Assembly (NCBI GenBank): GCA_002403075.1
Contig: DHHB01000098.1
Coordinates: 1-21,162, forward strand
DNA length: 21,162 nucleotides
Direction of reading: 5' to 3'
Origin: a bacterium UBP1_UBA4783
GTDB lineage: Bacteria; Krumholzibacteriota; Krumholzibacteriia; Krumholzibacteriales; Krumholzibacteriaceae
In this document: one piece after another, positions 7,218 to 15,022 of the stretch
How the letters are laid out: each line of letters begins with the position of its first letter
Numbering within the stretch: position 1 is the first letter of the stretch
Program-made: the position numbers and the translations under genes
Notes under the pieces: model-generated
Seen by the model: the letters and a program-made list of their open reading frames with translations, nothing else
What the model was told of the DNA's origin: nothing
The model's database searches: none

Positions 7218-8171
7218 TCACGTTCCCTCCTCCGCGTCCTCGAGCGGCCGGTCGCCGCGATAGAGGAAACGGTCGAGGAGCTTCACGTACTCGGTCCAGC
7301 GTCCGAAACGCCCCGTGTCCTTGTCGAGCACCTGGAGCGCGCCGCGCGTCTGGGCGTCGAGGTTATCGATGTAGTGGAGCAGGATCGCCTCGATCGTCAT
7401 CGGCACGACGGGGGATCCGTGCTCGAGTTGGCCGTGATGGCTGAGGATCATGTGCTTGAGCTTCAGCGCGAGCTCCGGCGGAAACCCCTCGATCCGCCGG
7501 ATGCGCTCGTCGATGAACGCGGTTCCGAGCGTGATGTGGCCGAGTAGCCGCCCCGCGTCGCTGTAGTCGATGCGGTTCGTGATCTCGAGCTCCTCGACTT
7601 TGCCGAGATCGTGCGCGAGCACGCCCGCGAGGAGCAGGTCGCGGTCGACCTCCGGATACACGTCGGCCACCCGAAGGGCGATCAGCGCCATGTCGCGCAC
7701 GTGCTGCGCGAGCCCGCCGAGGTAGGAGTGGTGCCATACGCGCGCCGCGGGAGCGCGGAGAAACCGCCCCGCGAACTCGGCGTCCTCGAAGATGCCGGAG
7801 AGCAGAGTCCGCAGGTGCTCGTTCTTGACGGCGGCGATCATGCCGAGGATCTGCTCGTGCACCTCGTCGGTCCGCTCCGGCGATGCCGGGATGAACTGCG
7901 CGGGATCGTACTCGTTCTCCCCGAGCTTCGCGATGGTCGCGACGTGGAGCTCGAACGCGCCCTGATACGCCTTGAGCTCGCCCTTGATCCGAACGACGTC
8001 GTTGACGTTGATCGCTCGGTCGATCTCGTCGTTCGCCTGCCAGAGCACCCCTTTGAGAGGGCCCTCCCGGTCGGTGAACTGGAAGAGGAGAAACCTGCCG
8101 TTGACGGACTCCCGCCAATCCTTCCGCGCGACGACCATGACCCGCTCCACCCGCTCCGCCACCTTGCCCAT
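7218..8171 (-). CDS. yhaM: YhaM-family 3'-5' exoribonuclease (OB fold plus HD domain)
   Basis: This 317-residue protein resembles Bacillus YhaM/Cbf1 in length and domain order. An N-terminal OB-type nucleic-acid-binding domain spans about 8-85 (FLLFQFTDREGPLKGVLW, VRIKGELKAYQGAFELHV). A metal-dependent HD phosphohydrolase domain spans about 140-275, with HHSYLGGLAQHV, LAHDLGK (His187-Asp188), LSHHGQLEHG and HYIDNLDAQ. Known members degrade RNA from the 3' end and act in RNA turnover. The ATG at 8171 was chosen for its GGAGG five bases upstream; an in-frame GTG at 8183 overlaps that site. It is the first gene of the run into alr and deoBCA and follows a recognisable promoter (8220-8248). Confidence 0.88.
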   Translation of the reverse strand: MGKVAERVERVMVVARKDWRESVNGRFLLFQFTDREGPLKGVLWQANDEIDRAINVNDVVRIKGELKAYQGAFELHVATIAKLGENEYDPAQFIPASPERTDEVHEQILGMIAAVKNEHLRTLLSGIFEDAEFAGRFLRAPAARVWHHSYLGGLAQHVRDMALIALRVADVYPEVDRDLLLAGVLAHDLGKVEELEITNRIDYSDAGRLLGHITLGTAFIDERIRRIEGFPPELALKLKHMILSHHGQLEHGSPVVPMTIEAILLHYIDNLDAQTRGALQVLDKDTGRFGRWTEYVKLLDRFLYRGDRPLEDAEEGT

Positions 8172-8219
8172 CGAAACCTCCACGTGTGAAAGCCCGGCGG
8201 GAACCGTGAAATCGCACTC

Positions 8220-8248
8220 ACGCTAGCGCACGCGCCGCGCACGGTCAA
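8220..8248 (-). promoter_or_regulatory. sigma70-type promoter for the yhaM-alr-deoBCA run
   Basis: On the minus strand, TTGACC (8243-8248), a 17-base spacer and TAGCGT (8220-8225) lie about 50 bases upstream of the yhaM start codon. It is the only promoter-like pair seen between the terminator at 8296 and the gene. Confidence 0.6.
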
Positions 8249-8295
8249 GCCCATTCGGGCCGGTTCCGCGCGGGGAAACCGGTCCCGGGGGCGCC

Positions 8296-8330
8296 CAATA
8301 AAAAAGTGCGGCACGCGAGGTGCCGCACTT
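8296..8330 (-). terminator. intrinsic terminator of the lipoprotein gene
   Basis: On the minus strand, an 11-bp perfect stem (AAGTGCGGCAC/GTGCCGCACTT) with a 5-base loop is followed by TTTTTTATT. It lies 28 bases past the stop of the lipoprotein gene and insulates the yhaM promoter just downstream. Confidence 0.93.
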
Positions 8331-8358
8331 CCGATATTCGAAAACGCCGGTCCGCGAT

Positions 8359-9135
8359 CTACATCGAAATAAGGACGGCGTTGCCTCCGTAGAGGATGTA
8401 ACCGACCTTCACGTTCCCGCCCGAGCGGAAGCGCTCGCGGTACTCGCGCGGAAGGCTCGTCGGCGTCGACGTGTACTGCACGCCGCCCTCGAACGTCTTC
8501 CCCTCGTTCATGATCGCGTTCATGATGGCGAGCATCGCGTCGTTGCTCTCGTCGATGAAGAAGCGGACGTTCTTGAGATTGAGCGAGTAGCTCCACCTGT
8601 CGCCGACCTGCTCCCACGAGATGCCGGCGCCGGCGACCTTGAACTTCTTGTCGGCGATGCCCCGCAGGTCCGGAAGCGACGGGGTCAGCTTGACGATGTC
8701 GATCGTTTCGTATTCCTCGGGAGCCGTGAACTGAGCCGCCGAACGGGTGTTCGGCAGCTGCGTCGCGATCTCGCCGACCTGTATCGTATCCGCGCCGGCG
8801 ACGAGGTAATCGACCACGAAATGGATGTACGGCGTGAAGTACTTGCGCGCGTGGACGACGAACCGTTTTCCGGCGAGCTGGCCCGTCTTCTCGGCGATGC
8901 CGTCTCCAACGAAGAACTCGATGATGTTGCCGTCGCGGACGAGCGCGACGTTGTTCGCCGAGCCGATGATCGTCGGCGTATCGAAGCTGTACTTGAAGCT
9001 GGGGCTCACGACGTCGCCGCGCGCCGCGTCTCTGAGCGTGGTCTGAACGTACGTATCCTCGAGCTTTCCGCCGCAACCGGCGACGACGGCCGAAAGAAGA
9101 ACCGCGACTGCGAGGAATCCAAAAAGCTTCGACAT
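8359..9135 (-). CDS. predicted lipoprotein, function unknown
   Basis: This 258-residue protein starts with a hydrophobic signal ending in the lipobox VAGC (lipidated Cys21), so it should be anchored to a membrane on the periplasmic side or in the outer membrane. I do not recognise the family. The mature part looks like a mixed alpha/beta soluble domain, with several beta-rich stretches such as VALVRDGNIIEFFVGDGI and RFVVHARKYFTPYIHFVVDY. The middle segment (roughly ITDKKFKVAG-like DKKFKVAGAGISWEQV) is also probably beta. The ATG at 9135 has AAAGGAG seven bases upstream; a longer frame to 9243 would run through the promoter and is rejected. It is monocistronic, with its own strong promoter (9215-9243) and a strong terminator (8296-8330), suggesting substantial independent expression. 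Confidence 0.85.
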   Translation of the reverse strand: MSKLFGFLAVAVLLSAVVAGCGGKLEDTYVQTTLRDAARGDVVSPSFKYSFDTPTIIGSANNVALVRDGNIIEFFVGDGIAEKTGQLAGKRFVVHARKYFTPYIHFVVDYLVAGADTIQVGEIATQLPNTRSAAQFTAPEEYETIDIVKLTPSLPDLRGIADKKFKVAGAGISWEQVGDRWSYSLNLKNVRFFIDESNDAMLAIMNAIMNEGKTFEGGVQYTSTPTSLPREYRERFRSGGNVKVGYILYGGNAVLISM

Positions 9136-9214
9136 ACACGGGCTCCTTTGTAACAGGTGAATGGTCCGGCTTTGCGCGCGGGTAACCTCGCGTTGTGAAC
9201 GAACGTACCGGAGT

Positions 9215-9243
9215 AAATTAATACTCTCCCCGCGCCTTGTCAA
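9215..9243 (-). promoter_or_regulatory. strong sigma70-type promoter of the lipoprotein gene
   Basis: On the minus strand, TTGACA (9238-9243), a 17-base spacer and TAATTT (9215-9220) are present. The segment just upstream (9244-9263) is very AT-rich against a GC-rich background, like an UP element. The expected 5' untranslated region is about 70 bases. Confidence 0.85.
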
Positions 9244-9304
9244 CGATAATTTAATTACATAGAAGGCACAGAGTTACTCGAAAGCAGGAGGCTCCGCGGG
9301 CGCC

Positions 9305-10273
9305 TCATCGTTTCTTGTTCCGCTCCTTCTCGGTGAGCTCGAGGCCGTACTGAACGAACAGATCCTTCACCGCGGGATGGATCTCGATCGCGTCCTCGAG
9401 GGGCACGAGGCGCATCGATCCCTCGACGACGTCCCCCGAAGCGGAGAGGGAGAGATCGACCCGTCCGAGGTACTGTCCCTCGCCTCCGGTGGCGAGCATG
9501 ATCGTCTCGCCCTGTTTCTCGAGCTTCTTGAGAACGGGCCTGCCGTGCCCCACGACGACGAGATCGAAGCCGCCGAGCCGTTTGGCGAGCGCGTTCGAAC
9601 GCTCGAGCCCCATGTGGCTGAGAAGAATGAGAAAGTCGGCCTCGCGTGCGAGCTCCGGCATGAGCTTTCTCAGCGTCTGCTCCGCGCCGAGCACGCGGAA
9701 TCCCGACGCGTCGATATAGGTCGGGAACTTGATATCTTCGTCGATCACGCCCGTGATGCCGACGCGAAGCCCTCCCGCGAGCGTGCGCACGGTGTAGGCC
9801 GCGAAGACCGGTTCCCCCGTCGCCGCGTCGACGAGGTTGGCCGCGACCACGGGCATCGTGAGACGGCTCGCGAGCATCTGGAGGAACGGAAGACCGAACA
9901 CGAAGTCCGCCTCCCCCGGCGTCACCGCGTCGAGCTTCATCACGTTCAGGGCGTCGAAGGCGAGCTGCGCCTCGGCCTTCGAGAACGACAGGTCGGGGGT
10001 CATGATGTCCCCCGCGTCGACGGCGACGAGGTTCCGGACGGACGCGCGCGCGCGATCCGTGTAGGTCGCGCGCCGGCCGACGCCGCCCATGTCCTCGACG
10101 GTGCATCCGCAGGAGCGGATCTTGCCGAGCAGATCGCTCGAGAAGAGCACCGTGAGCTCGTCCGGTTTCGCGGCCCCCCGTTTGTCTCCGCCCCCGCCGC
10201 ATCCTCCCGCGGCGAGCGCGGCGGCGAGCAGTGCGAAGGCGAACGGTCGGCGTATTCCCTCGATTCGAATCAT
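9305..10273 (-). CDS. lipoprotein with degenerate metallophosphoesterase (5'-nucleotidase-like) domain
   Basis: This 322-residue protein has a signal segment ending AAGGC (probable lipidated Cys25; the -3 residue is Ala, so the lipobox is not ideal) and then one domain resembling the UshA/5'-nucleotidase metallophosphoesterase fold. Recognisable elements are SSDLLGKIRSCGC (47-57), NLVAVDAGDI (Asp86, Asp89), VTPGEADFVFG, PVVAANLVD, LLSHMGLE (His220) and VVVGHGRP (His243). Several usual metal or catalytic residues differ: DxH reads DLL, GNHE reads GEAD, and GHxH reads GHGR. A Cys-Gly-Cys pair with GGVGRRA behind it is present instead. The C-terminal 5'-nucleotidase substrate domain is absent. 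Enzyme activity is therefore uncertain; a binding or sensory role is possible. The ATG at 10273 has AAAGG eight bases upstream. It is divergent from the histidine kinase. A weak 5-bp hairpin (9288-9306) overlaps its stop. Confidence 0.8.
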   Translation of the reverse strand: MIRIEGIRRPFAFALLAAALAAGGCGGGGDKRGAAKPDELTVLFSSDLLGKIRSCGCTVEDMGGVGRRATYTDRARASVRNLVAVDAGDIMTPDLSFSKAEAQLAFDALNVMKLDAVTPGEADFVFGLPFLQMLASRLTMPVVAANLVDAATGEPVFAAYTVRTLAGGLRVGITGVIDEDIKFPTYIDASGFRVLGAEQTLRKLMPELAREADFLILLSHMGLERSNALAKRLGGFDLVVVGHGRPVLKKLEKQGETIMLATGGEGQYLGRVDLSLSASGDVVEGSMRLVPLEDAIEIHPAVKDLFVQYGLELTEKERNKKR

Positions 10274-10358
10274 CGCGCGTGCCTTTCTTCGATGCCGGAC
10301 TTTCGGCCGGCCGGTGAATCGCGCGGGGCCGCCGGCGCGCGGCTCCCGCCACACGGCA

Positions 10359-10388
10359 AATCTACGACTCCCGCCGCGGTGCGCACAA
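10359..10388 (-). promoter_or_regulatory. candidate promoter of the metallophosphoesterase-like lipoprotein
   Basis: On the minus strand, TTGTGC (10383-10388), an 18-base spacer and TAGATT (10359-10364) are present. The match is moderate. It lies back to back with the kinase promoter in the 189-base divergent gap. Confidence 0.45.
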
Positions 10389-10393
10389 GCGCA
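10380..10393. repeat. inverted repeat between divergent promoters
   Basis: TGCGC-ACAA-GCGCA covers the -35 of the leftward promoter and lies seven bases before the -35 of the rightward one. An 8-base direct repeat, GCAAATCT, occurs at 10356-10363 and 10391-10398. The position suits an operator for both genes, but the arms are short for GC-rich DNA. Confidence 0.35.
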
Positions 10394-10399
10394 AATCTG

Positions 10400-10428
10400 T
10401 TGCGCGATCCGGCGGCGGGCCGTATCAT
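10400..10428 (+). promoter_or_regulatory. sigma70-type promoter of the two-component operon
   Basis: TTGCGC (10400-10405), a 17-base spacer and TATCAT (10423-10428) are present. The expected start near 10435 gives a leader of about 28 bases before the kinase ATG. Confidence 0.6.
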
Positions 10429-10462
10429 CCGGCACGCGCGCCGGACCGGCGCCCAAAACACG

Positions 10463-11824
10463 ATGAAGCGAACACGATCGATCTCGATTCTGCGGAGCGG
10501 CTGGATGGCGCTCGCCGTCGTCATCCTCGTCGCCGCGTTCGTTCTCGCCGACTGGTATTACTACGCAAAAACGCGCCGGAGCCTCGACGAGGAGTTCGGG
10601 CGGCGCCTCGCCGCGATCGCCGAGCTCGCCTCGTCGGAGGTTTCGCGTTTCGCTGCGGCTCCGGCGCGGGACCTCCTCTCCGGCGCCCCCGCGGCGGATT
10701 CGGCGCGCGCCGGGCTCGAGCGGATACGGGACCGCCACTCGCTGTTCAACGTCGTCGTGCTCCGCGATGATTACGTCACGCTCCTGAGCCTCGAGCCGGC
10801 GCTCTACCCCGAGGACGCCGAGTACCCCCACTGGCAGGCGGACTACCTCGCGCTCGAACGCGCGTTCCGGGGCGAGGTCGCGGCGACCGATCTGTACGGA
10901 GAAAAGGGCGCCTATCTCAAAGCGGGGTACGCGCCGCTTCCGCCGGGCGGGACGGCGGCCGACGCGGTGGTCGGCGTCGAGGCGAGCGCGGAGTTTCTCG
11001 GAGCGCTCGCGCGTTTGCGGCTCATCCTCGTCGCCGTGACGGCGATATCCGCGGCCGGGATCGTGCTCTTCGCCGTTTTCGCCCTGCGGGCCGCCTCCTC
11101 GCTCGCCGCCGCGCGCGAATCCCTCGCGCGGGCCGAATCGCTCGCCGCGATGGGCCGCATGGCGGCCGGCATCGCGCACGAGATCCGGAATCCGCTCTTC
11201 ATCATCCGGAGCGCCGCCGAAAAGCTCCGCGCGAAGCATCCCGAAAGCGCCCCCGACGTCGAGAGCTACGTCATCGAGGAAGTCGACCGCCTGAACGGAA
11301 TCCTCACCGACTACCTCCTCTTCGCCCGGGACGAACCCGCGCGCCGGGTCCCGATGGATCTCGTCGCGACGCTCGACCGGTGCGCGCGCAACCTGCGCGA
11401 ATCGGGGGGCGAGGATCCCGTCGCCGTCGAGACCCGCTTCGAGCGCGCCGAGGCGCCGTTCGTCGGGGAGGAAAAGAGGATCGAACAGGCCTTTCTCAAC
11501 ATACTTCTCAACGCCCGGCAGGCCGCCCCGGCCGGCGGCGCGATCTCCGTCTCCTTGGCGATCGAAGGCGGGCGCTACCGGGCGTGCGTCGCTGACACCG
11601 GCGCGGGGATTGCGCCGAAGGATCTCGACAGGATCTTCGAGCCGTTCTTCACGACGAAATCCAAGGGAAGCGGTCTCGGACTCGCCATCACGAAGAAGAT
11701 CGTCGAGGCTCACGGCGGAGAGATCACCGTCGAGAGCGCGCCGGGCGCGGGAACCGTCGTGAGCGTCTTTCTGCCGGCGCCGGCCGGGACGAACGGTCCC
11801 GCCGGCGGCCGGGACGGAGCGTGA
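10463..11824 (+). CDS. membrane sensor histidine kinase, NtrB/ZraS-like
   Basis: This 453-residue inner-membrane kinase should phosphorylate the response regulator encoded 2 bases downstream. A basic N-terminus is followed by TM1 (about 14-35), an extracytoplasmic sensor region (about 36-185, Cache/PAS size, family not identified) and TM2 (about 186-209). The dimerisation domain has the H-box AAGIAHEIRNPL with phospho-acceptor His239. The ATPase domain has the N-box FLNILLNARQA (Asn350), DTGAGI, FEPFFTTK and GSGLGLAITKKIV. There is no HAMP motif that I can identify. The ATG at 10463 keeps the positive-inside leader but has a poor ribosome site. An in-frame ATG at 10505 has GGAG seven bases upstream and is the alternative. 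The ligand cannot be read from the sequence. Confidence 0.93.
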   Translation: MKRTRSISILRSGWMALAVVILVAAFVLADWYYYAKTRRSLDEEFGRRLAAIAELASSEVSRFAAAPARDLLSGAPAADSARAGLERIRDRHSLFNVVVLRDDYVTLLSLEPALYPEDAEYPHWQADYLALERAFRGEVAATDLYGEKGAYLKAGYAPLPPGGTAADAVVGVEASAEFLGALARLRLILVAVTAISAAGIVLFAVFALRAASSLAAARESLARAESLAAMGRMAAGIAHEIRNPLFIIRSAAEKLRAKHPESAPDVESYVIEEVDRLNGILTDYLLFARDEPARRVPMDLVATLDRCARNLRESGGEDPVAVETRFERAEAPFVGEEKRIEQAFLNILLNARQAAPAGGAISVSLAIEGGRYRACVADTGAGIAPKDLDRIFEPFFTTKSKGSGLGLAITKKIVEAHGGEITVESAPGAGTVVSVFLPAPAGTNGPAGGRDGA

Positions 11825-11826
11825 GC

Positions 11827-13218
<1,392 letters not shown>

Positions 13219-13226
13219 CTGTACCC

Positions 13227-13268
13227 CGAGGGTCACCCGCGCTGAACCGTCCGGGACAAACGGCCCGT
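13227..13268. repeat. cluster of three short palindromes, candidate activator (UAS) sites
   Basis: GGGT-C-ACCC (13230-13238, extendable to 13227-13241 with one mismatch), GTCC-G-GGAC (13249-13257) and ACGG-C-CCGT (13260-13268) lie about 90-130 bases upstream of the expected sigma54 start. That is the normal distance for NtrC-type enhancer sites. Each arm is only four bases, so chance is a real possibility. Confidence 0.3.
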
Positions 13269-13332
13269 GTTCCTCGCGCGAATACTGTATGCAACATATT
13301 AATACGAATGGACTTGCGATATTTCCTCGCCA

Positions 13333-13348
13333 TGGCACGTGAGTTGCC
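13333..13348 (+). promoter_or_regulatory. sigma54 (-24/-12) promoter of the three-gene envelope operon
   Basis: TGGCACGTGAGTTGCC matches the sigma54 consensus TGGCACG-N4-TTGC at every invariant position, with GG at 13334-13335 and GC at 13346-13347 and the required spacing. The expected start is near 13359, giving a leader of about 30 bases that contains AAAGGAG before the ATG at 13389. The gene immediately upstream encodes a sigma54 activator. Confidence 0.9.
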
Positions 13349-13388
13349 TCGATACCTTGTCGGATGACAGGAAAGGAGCTCGAAAGCT

Positions 13389-14699
13389 ATGGACCGAAGG
13401 ATCAAATATAGGAATCTCAGGACGATGATGGGCGCCGTCGCGCTCGTCTTTTCCGTCGCGTTCGTTTTCGCGCCGCCTTCCACCGCCCTCGCGCAGGGGA
13501 CCGAGGACGGCATGCGGGCGCTCGAGGCGCTCGAGCGCACCGACGAGGTGATCGCGCGGGCGAAGCAGATCGTGGACGAGACGAGAAGCGAAAAGGGCCG
13601 CGTCGCCCTTCGCTTCGCCATGGAGCTGCAAACGCGGGCGTGGACCAACTACCGCGGAAACGGCTACCGCCTCGCGCTGCGGCTGACGCTCGAGGCGCGC
13701 GACGAGGCGTGGCACGCGATGTCGCTCGCCCGGGCGGACATCCGAAGCGAGGAAAGCCACGCGCGCGTGGCCGAGGAAGCGCGCGAACGCCTGCAGAACG
13801 TCCGCGACATGATGATCGACGGCGGCCTGCGGGACGACCATGCGATGAAGCTCATCGACGAGGCTCGCGGACTCCTCGACAAGTCGCGCACGAACGCCCA
13901 GCAGAACCGTTACCAGCTCGCCCTCAGGCTCGCGGCGAACGCCCGCCAGCTCGCCGTCAAGGCGGAGGAGCGAGTGCGGAGCACCCGCATGCTCAAGGAA
14001 TCGCTCGAGCGCCGGATCGCCCTCCTCGAACGGCTCATGGAACGCTCGCGCGACCGCGTCGGCGAAAAGGGCGACGACAAGACCCGCGCGGAGATCCGCG
14101 CCGCCGAGCGCAAGCTCGAGCAGGCGCGCGAGCAGCTCGCCGCCGGCCGCTATCGCGAGGCCCGTCAATCGTGCGACGCGTGCGAACGGATGCTGCGCGC
14201 CGCCGTGAGGCTCGTTCCGCCGGCCGCCGGGGAAGCGGGCGTTCATCTCGAGCAGGCGTACCGGCTCCTCGAGCGGGCACGCGAAATGCGCGAGGACGGC
14301 GGAGACCTCGATCCGCGGACGACTCAAACAATGGCGCGCGCGCGCGAAATGCTCGACCGCGCAGGGGAAGAGATCGCCGCCGGCCGGGAGAACGAGGGGC
14401 TCGCCCTCGTCGAGCGCGCGCGCGAGATGCTCCGGAATACCGTGCGCGAGGAGGGCGGCGCCCTCTCGGGCGAGCGCGTCATGGAGCGGATCGCGCACGT
14501 CGAGAGAATTCGCGAGGAGGCCCGCAATCTCGCGGGGCCCTGCTCCGCCCCCGGCGTCAAGGAGCTCGTCGAGCGCGCCGACGCGCATCTCGCCCGCGCC
14601 CGCGAGCACGCCGGCGCTTCGCGGTTCGAACAGGCGGCGGCCGAGACCGCGATCGCCCGAAATATGTATCAGAGGATAAGCGATCTATGCGCACGCTGA
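13389..14699 (+). CDS. exported helical-repeat protein (five ~80-residue repeats), unknown function
   Basis: This 436-residue protein has a signal peptide (hydrophobic 14-30, cleavage likely after ALA at about 35), so it should be periplasmic. I do not recognise a named family. The mature chain is almost wholly helical and charged, and consists of five tandem units of about 80 residues. Each has a helix pair with a turn of the form GRY-x2-A: Tyr93, Tyr175, Tyr255, Glu334 and Phe413 occupy equivalent positions, spaced 82, 80, 79 and 79. The helices on either side resemble AREQLAAGRYREARQSCDA. This recalls TPR or coiled-coil scaffolds but does not match the 34-residue TPR consensus. AGGAG lies 10 bases before the ATG. 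It is first in the sigma54-controlled operon and overlaps the small lipoprotein gene by 13 bases. It may be a scaffold or binding protein in the envelope. Confidence 0.85.
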   Translation: MDRRIKYRNLRTMMGAVALVFSVAFVFAPPSTALAQGTEDGMRALEALERTDEVIARAKQIVDETRSEKGRVALRFAMELQTRAWTNYRGNGYRLALRLTLEARDEAWHAMSLARADIRSEESHARVAEEARERLQNVRDMMIDGGLRDDHAMKLIDEARGLLDKSRTNAQQNRYQLALRLAANARQLAVKAEERVRSTRMLKESLERRIALLERLMERSRDRVGEKGDDKTRAEIRAAERKLEQAREQLAAGRYREARQSCDACERMLRAAVRLVPPAAGEAGVHLEQAYRLLERAREMREDGGDLDPRTTQTMARAREMLDRAGEEIAAGRENEGLALVERAREMLRNTVREEGGALSGERVMERIAHVERIREEARNLAGPCSAPGVKELVERADAHLARAREHAGASRFEQAAAETAIARNMYQRISDLCAR

Positions 14700-15022
14700 T
14701 CGCCGTCATCGCGGCGGGCCTCGCGGCGCTCGCGCTTCAGGCGTGCGCGCACGAGAGGCCCGCCGTCGCTCGAATCGTCTTCGCGGACAGTCTCGCGGCC
14801 GATTCGCTCGGCGCCTCGATGCTCGACGACCTCTTCCTCGAGCGGCACGGCGCCGTGACCGCGCTGTTCTTCGATCGCGGCGGCGCCGAGCGGCGCGACC
14901 CGGCGGCTCTCGAGGCGAGAGCGCTCGTCGCGGCCGCGGAGGAGATGTACCTGTACGGGCGAACGCCCGCCGCGCTGCGGATTCTCGACCAAGCGTCGGC
15001 GCTCCTCGGACGGAACGAATGA
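14687..15022 (+). CDS. small predicted lipoprotein, unknown function
   Basis: This 111-residue protein has a signal segment (MRTLIAVIAAGLAALALQAC) with lipobox LQAC and lipidated Cys20. The C-terminal third is helical, and its segment AAEEMYLYGRTPAALRILDQ resembles the helix-turn-helix of the repeats in the preceding protein (GRY-type turn, Ala-rich helices). It overlaps the upstream gene by 13 bases and the downstream gene by 4 bases (ATGA), so the three are almost certainly translated from one message. AGAGGA is ten bases upstream of the start. No family is recognised. It may anchor or adapt the repeat protein to the outer membrane; that is inference. Confidence 0.82.
   Translation: MRTLIAVIAAGLAALALQACAHERPAVARIVFADSLAADSLGASMLDDLFLERHGAVTALFFDRGGAERRDPAALEARALVAAAEEMYLYGRTPAALRILDQASALLGRNE

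Noticed and set aside
8172..8183. GTG at 8183 as the yhaM-like start
   Set aside because: It lies on the GGAGG that serves the ATG at 8171, which is the better-supported start.
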